Positions 19,938 to 22,245 of a DNA stretch of 22,245 bases are shown here, piece after piece. The notes below the pieces were generated by a model that was not told the origin of the DNA, made no database searches, and worked only from the letters and a program-made list of their open reading frames with translations. Source of the DNA: DATLYH01 sp035575035 (lineage in GTDB: Bacteria; Planctomycetota; Planctomycetia; Gemmatales; Gemmataceae); NCBI GenBank assembly GCA_035575035.1, contig DATLYH010000198.1, forward strand, positions 1 to 22,245. The letters run 5' to 3'. A program made the translations under genes and the position numbers. Every line of letters begins with the position of its first letter. Within the stretch, counting starts at the first letter, position 1.

Positions 19938-21653
19938 TCACGGTGCGGTCGGGCCAGGCACCGCGTACACAACCACCTCAGCGCCCCTCCCTCGGCGGCC
20001 GCTGGGTGGGGTGCGATAGACCTCTTTTCCTCGGGCGGCCAGCCGGAGGGCGGGAGCGACCTGGGGCCGGCGGGGATGTTCCGCATCGCGGGCCGGCAGC
20101 ACCACGTACTGCGTGCCGCTTCGCGGCGGTGAATCGGCCGGCGACTTCGGAAGCAGTTTGCCCGCGTAGTAGGCGGCCCAGCGGTATGGGTCGATCACCG
20201 TATCGGTTGGGCCGCTGTGCGCGGCCAGCCAGGCTCCGGCCGCGCGGAAGCCGGCCTGCTCGGCGTGCAACGGCGCGAGGTTTTTCGGCAGCCCCGCGGC
20301 TACCAGTAGCGCCAGCAAGACCGGTGCTATGAACCGGCTCTCGGCCAGTCGGCTGATCCAGGTGCCCGACGGCACTGACCACCGGCCAAGCACCACGGCC
20401 AGCCGGACCGGCAGCTCCCGCACCCCGGCCACGACCCAGTAGGTCCCACAGAGGATCACCAGCAGCAGATGCCGTTCGGATACGTAGCCCAGCGCCGCGG
20501 CCACGCGCCAGAGCAGCAATAGCAGGATCAGGCAAACGACCAGCAGCACCCAGGCCCCCGGCACCAAGCGGAAGCGGTCGCGGAACCACCACAGACCGAG
20601 CAACGCGGGCAGCCAGGCTACATAAAAGTATCCCTCAACCATCCCCTGCGTCACCGCCCAGAGTCCCCACCAGGAGCGGTTCGTGTCGCCGCCCGGCCAC
20701 CAAACTGCCCATGTCGGGGCGACAAGTGGAGCCGTTCTCCCTGCACCCGTGCGGCCGCGGCTTAACCTGGCCGACTCGCCGGGGGAAACAGCATCATCGT
20801 CCTCAGCGAAGGGGCTGGTAAGGGCCTTGACGGTCGGCTTGACGGTGAGCCGGCCCGTCACCGCGACATAAGGCCCGCCCACGGCCAACGCCGCCGCCGA
20901 CAGGCCAAGCCCGCAGGCCAGCAGCCGGGTCCACGACCGGCGCCAGGCCGGGACCGCCTGACAGCCCAGCAGCACCACTGCCGTCGCCGCGACCACCAGC
21001 GCCCCTTCGGGACGGGTCAGGTAGGCCAGGCCGCCGCAGACACCGCACAGGACGAACCACGCCGCCCGACCGCCGCGCAGACCCCGGGCCGCCGCCAGTA
21101 AACCGGTGACGGCGAAGAGGAGAAAGACCCCTTCGGACAGGCCGTCGGCCAGCACCTCGCTGCTGGCAGGCAGGCACTGAAACAGCATCGCCGCCCAGAA
21201 GCCGACGAACCGGTCGAACAACTCCCGCCCCAGGTAAAAGAGCGGAACGATCAGGAGCACACTCGCTACAGCGCTGGCGAGTTGGGCGCTGAGTTGCATG
21301 GTCCACGGGTCGGGCCCATCGACGAAATATCGCACTGGCCGTGCAACCGCCAGGATGGCGACCGGGTAGCCAGGGTGCCGGTTGGCGCCACGCAGTACCG
21401 ATTGCCAGGGCTCGTGCTCCAGCTGCCAGGCATACTGGATGAACGCCAGACTATCGCTCGATGTCACCTCGGTACGGGCGATCTGGCCGGTGCGAAGCGC
21501 CGCCGTCGAGATGATGAGGATCAGGAGCAAGCCCAGATCGCCCTGCAACAGGGCCATGACCTTCCCGACGACCCCAGCCAAGGGTGCATCCGCCTCCCTT
21601 TCTCGGTTGGGCTTCTTGCCCTGGGCCGGCTCCCTCACCGAGGCCACTGCCAT
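19938..21653 (-). CDS. GT39/ArnT-like membrane glycosyltransferase
   Basis: A 571-residue polytopic membrane protein with roughly ten or more hydrophobic segments, for example LLLILIISTAALRTG near residue 40, VLLIVPLFYLG and WVLLVVCLILLLLLWRVAAA. Near the N-terminus, TEVTSSDSLAFIQYAWQLEH has the position and spacing of the acidic catalytic loop of PMT/GT39 enzymes, followed by GANRHPGYPV, common to that group. The C-terminal soluble part (about 460-571, with AAGAWLAAHSGPTDTVIDPY) resembles the periplasmic domain of such transferases. These enzymes use polyprenyl-linked sugars to glycosylate proteins or lipids on the outer face of the membrane. The acceptor is unknown. It is convergent with the methyltransferase. 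Confidence 0.82.
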   Translation of the reverse strand: MAVASVREPAQGKKPNREREADAPLAGVVGKVMALLQGDLGLLLILIISTAALRTGQIARTEVTSSDSLAFIQYAWQLEHEPWQSVLRGANRHPGYPVAILAVARPVRYFVDGPDPWTMQLSAQLASAVASVLLIVPLFYLGRELFDRFVGFWAAMLFQCLPASSEVLADGLSEGVFLLFAVTGLLAAARGLRGGRAAWFVLCGVCGGLAYLTRPEGALVVAATAVVLLGCQAVPAWRRSWTRLLACGLGLSAAALAVGGPYVAVTGRLTVKPTVKALTSPFAEDDDAVSPGESARLSRGRTGAGRTAPLVAPTWAVWWPGGDTNRSWWGLWAVTQGMVEGYFYVAWLPALLGLWWFRDRFRLVPGAWVLLVVCLILLLLLWRVAAALGYVSERHLLLVILCGTYWVVAGVRELPVRLAVVLGRWSVPSGTWISRLAESRFIAPVLLALLVAAGLPKNLAPLHAEQAGFRAAGAWLAAHSGPTDTVIDPYRWAAYYAGKLLPKSPADSPPRSGTQYVVLPARDAEHPRRPQVAPALRLAARGKEVYRTPPSGRRGRGAEVVVYAVPGPTAP

Positions 21654-21904
21654 TGCCCTGCCTCGCTGATTCGAACCCGGCCTCGAATGGATCCAGGGGC
21701 ATCGGATGGTGACAACAGAACCTCGTCATCCCCCCGCAGAGGCCGACACATCTGTCACGATCCATCGGCTCAGATAAACCCCAAGGCCCAGCAAAAGTGT
21801 GACATTCCCTTGAGATGGGCCAGCCCGAGGTCGATAAGGATGCTGAGGGCACAGACTGCCTCGACCTGGTTGACGTCTCACATGGGATGACGGGGAGGGT
21901 TGGG
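21654..21904. other. Divergent intergenic region
   Basis: About 250 bp between the glycosyltransferase start and the start of the phosphatase-superfamily gene. I see no gene or RNA. The last 15 bases carry the ribosome binding site GGGGAGG (21892-21898) of the downstream gene. Promoters for both directions are expected here but I cannot assign boxes. Confidence 0.4.
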
Positions 21905-22245
21905 ATGGGATGGTTTGGCTTCGGTCGGCGGCGAAGGACGTTCCAGGTTGTGGAGGATGACGAAGATTTCCTGCTGATCACCTGGGATTCGTGCCGCTAC
22001 GATGCCTACCGCAAGGCCCGGACGCCGGTCCTCGACCAGTTCGGCGAGGCGCGGCGGGCCTGGGCAATGGCTACCTACACATTGCCGGCCCACGTGGCGA
22101 TGTTCCAGGGGTTCCTGCCGCATGTCCATGCCCCGGAGCCGTTCTACAACCGTTACTGCCAGCAGCTCTGGCGGATCAGCCACCGCAGCGTCCACACCAA
22201 GCCGCTGGTGACCTTCCCTTCGCGTTGCGGCGGGGTGGTGTGCGG
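21905..22245 (+). CDS. Alkaline phosphatase/sulfatase-superfamily protein, N-terminal part (cut by window end)
   Basis: The frame opens at 21905, has GGGGAGG 6 bases upstream, and stays open to the window edge (113 codons visible). DFLLITWDSCRYDAYRKART is the start of the sulfatase/type I phosphodiesterase fold, with metal-binding Asp and the usual DSxRxD string. ATYTLPAHVAMFQGFLPHV corresponds to the TLPSHxSLFTG block of this superfamily, which carries the nucleophile position. There is no signal peptide, so a cytoplasmic location is likely unless the true start differs. Sulfatases are abundant in planctomycetes, but the visible part cannot separate sulfatase from phosphatase or phosphotransferase. 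It is truncated only because the window ends. Confidence 0.72.
   Translation, partial: MGWFGFGRRRRTFQVVEDDEDFLLITWDSCRYDAYRKARTPVLDQFGEARRAWAMATYTLPAHVAMFQGFLPHVHAPEPFYNRYCQQLWRISHRSVHTKPLVTFPSRCGGVVC

Noticed and set aside
21660..21690. CTGATTCGAACCCGG looking like a tRNA T-arm on the minus strand
   Set aside because: The flanking bases do not form the 5-bp T-stem, and no acceptor or anticodon arm can be folded around it.
1..22245. CRISPR array, rRNA or tRNA genes
   Set aside because: No regularly spaced direct repeats and no RNA gene structures were recognised on either strand.

Overview
The window is GC-rich bacterial DNA that looks like a planctomycete, most likely near Gemmataceae (inferred from gene content only). 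The signs are a DUF1559/prepilin-type protein with an H-x9-DG-type tail (2976-3953), a secreted protein with the planctomycete N-terminal LEDRWVPA signature (1515-2885), and a bacterial microcompartment (BMC) operon of the Planctomycetes-Verrucomicrobia (PVM) type.

Layout. Positions 1-1260 are an accessory scar: a doubtful ORF, two 92-93 bp stem-loop elements with the architecture of integron attC sites, and a 5'-truncated IS5-like transposase. Positions 1515-7570 hold ordinary planctomycete genes: a secreted cyclophilin-type protein, a DUF1559 pseudopilin-like protein, a GC-rich tandem repeat, surE, a secreted STN-like protein, an HD-domain hydrolase and a small Lys/Ala-tailed protein. Positions 7834-19098 are one minus-strand BMC operon. 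Positions 19074-22245 hold a class I SAM methyltransferase, a GT39-like membrane glycosyltransferase and the start of an alkaline phosphatase/sulfatase-superfamily protein cut by the window edge.

The BMC operon reads from a strong sigma70-like promoter at about 19069-19098: DeoR regulator, PduL, BMC-H, BMC-H, AckA, BMC-P, PduP-type aldehyde dehydrogenase, BMC-P, RpiB-like protein, BMC-P, class II aldolase, a toxin-antitoxin pair, lactate/malate-type dehydrogenase, a Fet4-like two-helix membrane protein and a class I aldolase-like barrel protein. The shell set is two BMC-H and three BMC-P with no BMC-T, the described PVM composition. The expected pathway, from family knowledge, is that a deoxysugar phosphate (fuculose-1-P or rhamnulose-1-P) is split by the aldolase into DHAP and lactaldehyde. 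The dehydrogenase then makes an acyl-CoA, PduL makes the acyl phosphate, and AckA makes ATP plus the acid. The lactate/malate-type dehydrogenase may recycle NADH. No sugar isomerase or kinase is in the window.

The most unusual points are: the VapBC-like pair inside the BMC operon, whose PIN toxin has a single in-frame amber codon; near-identical helical tags on opposite ends of the aldolase and the dehydrogenase; perfect 18- and 23-bp hairpins and other palindromes in the intercistronic gaps; and the attC-like pair at the left edge.
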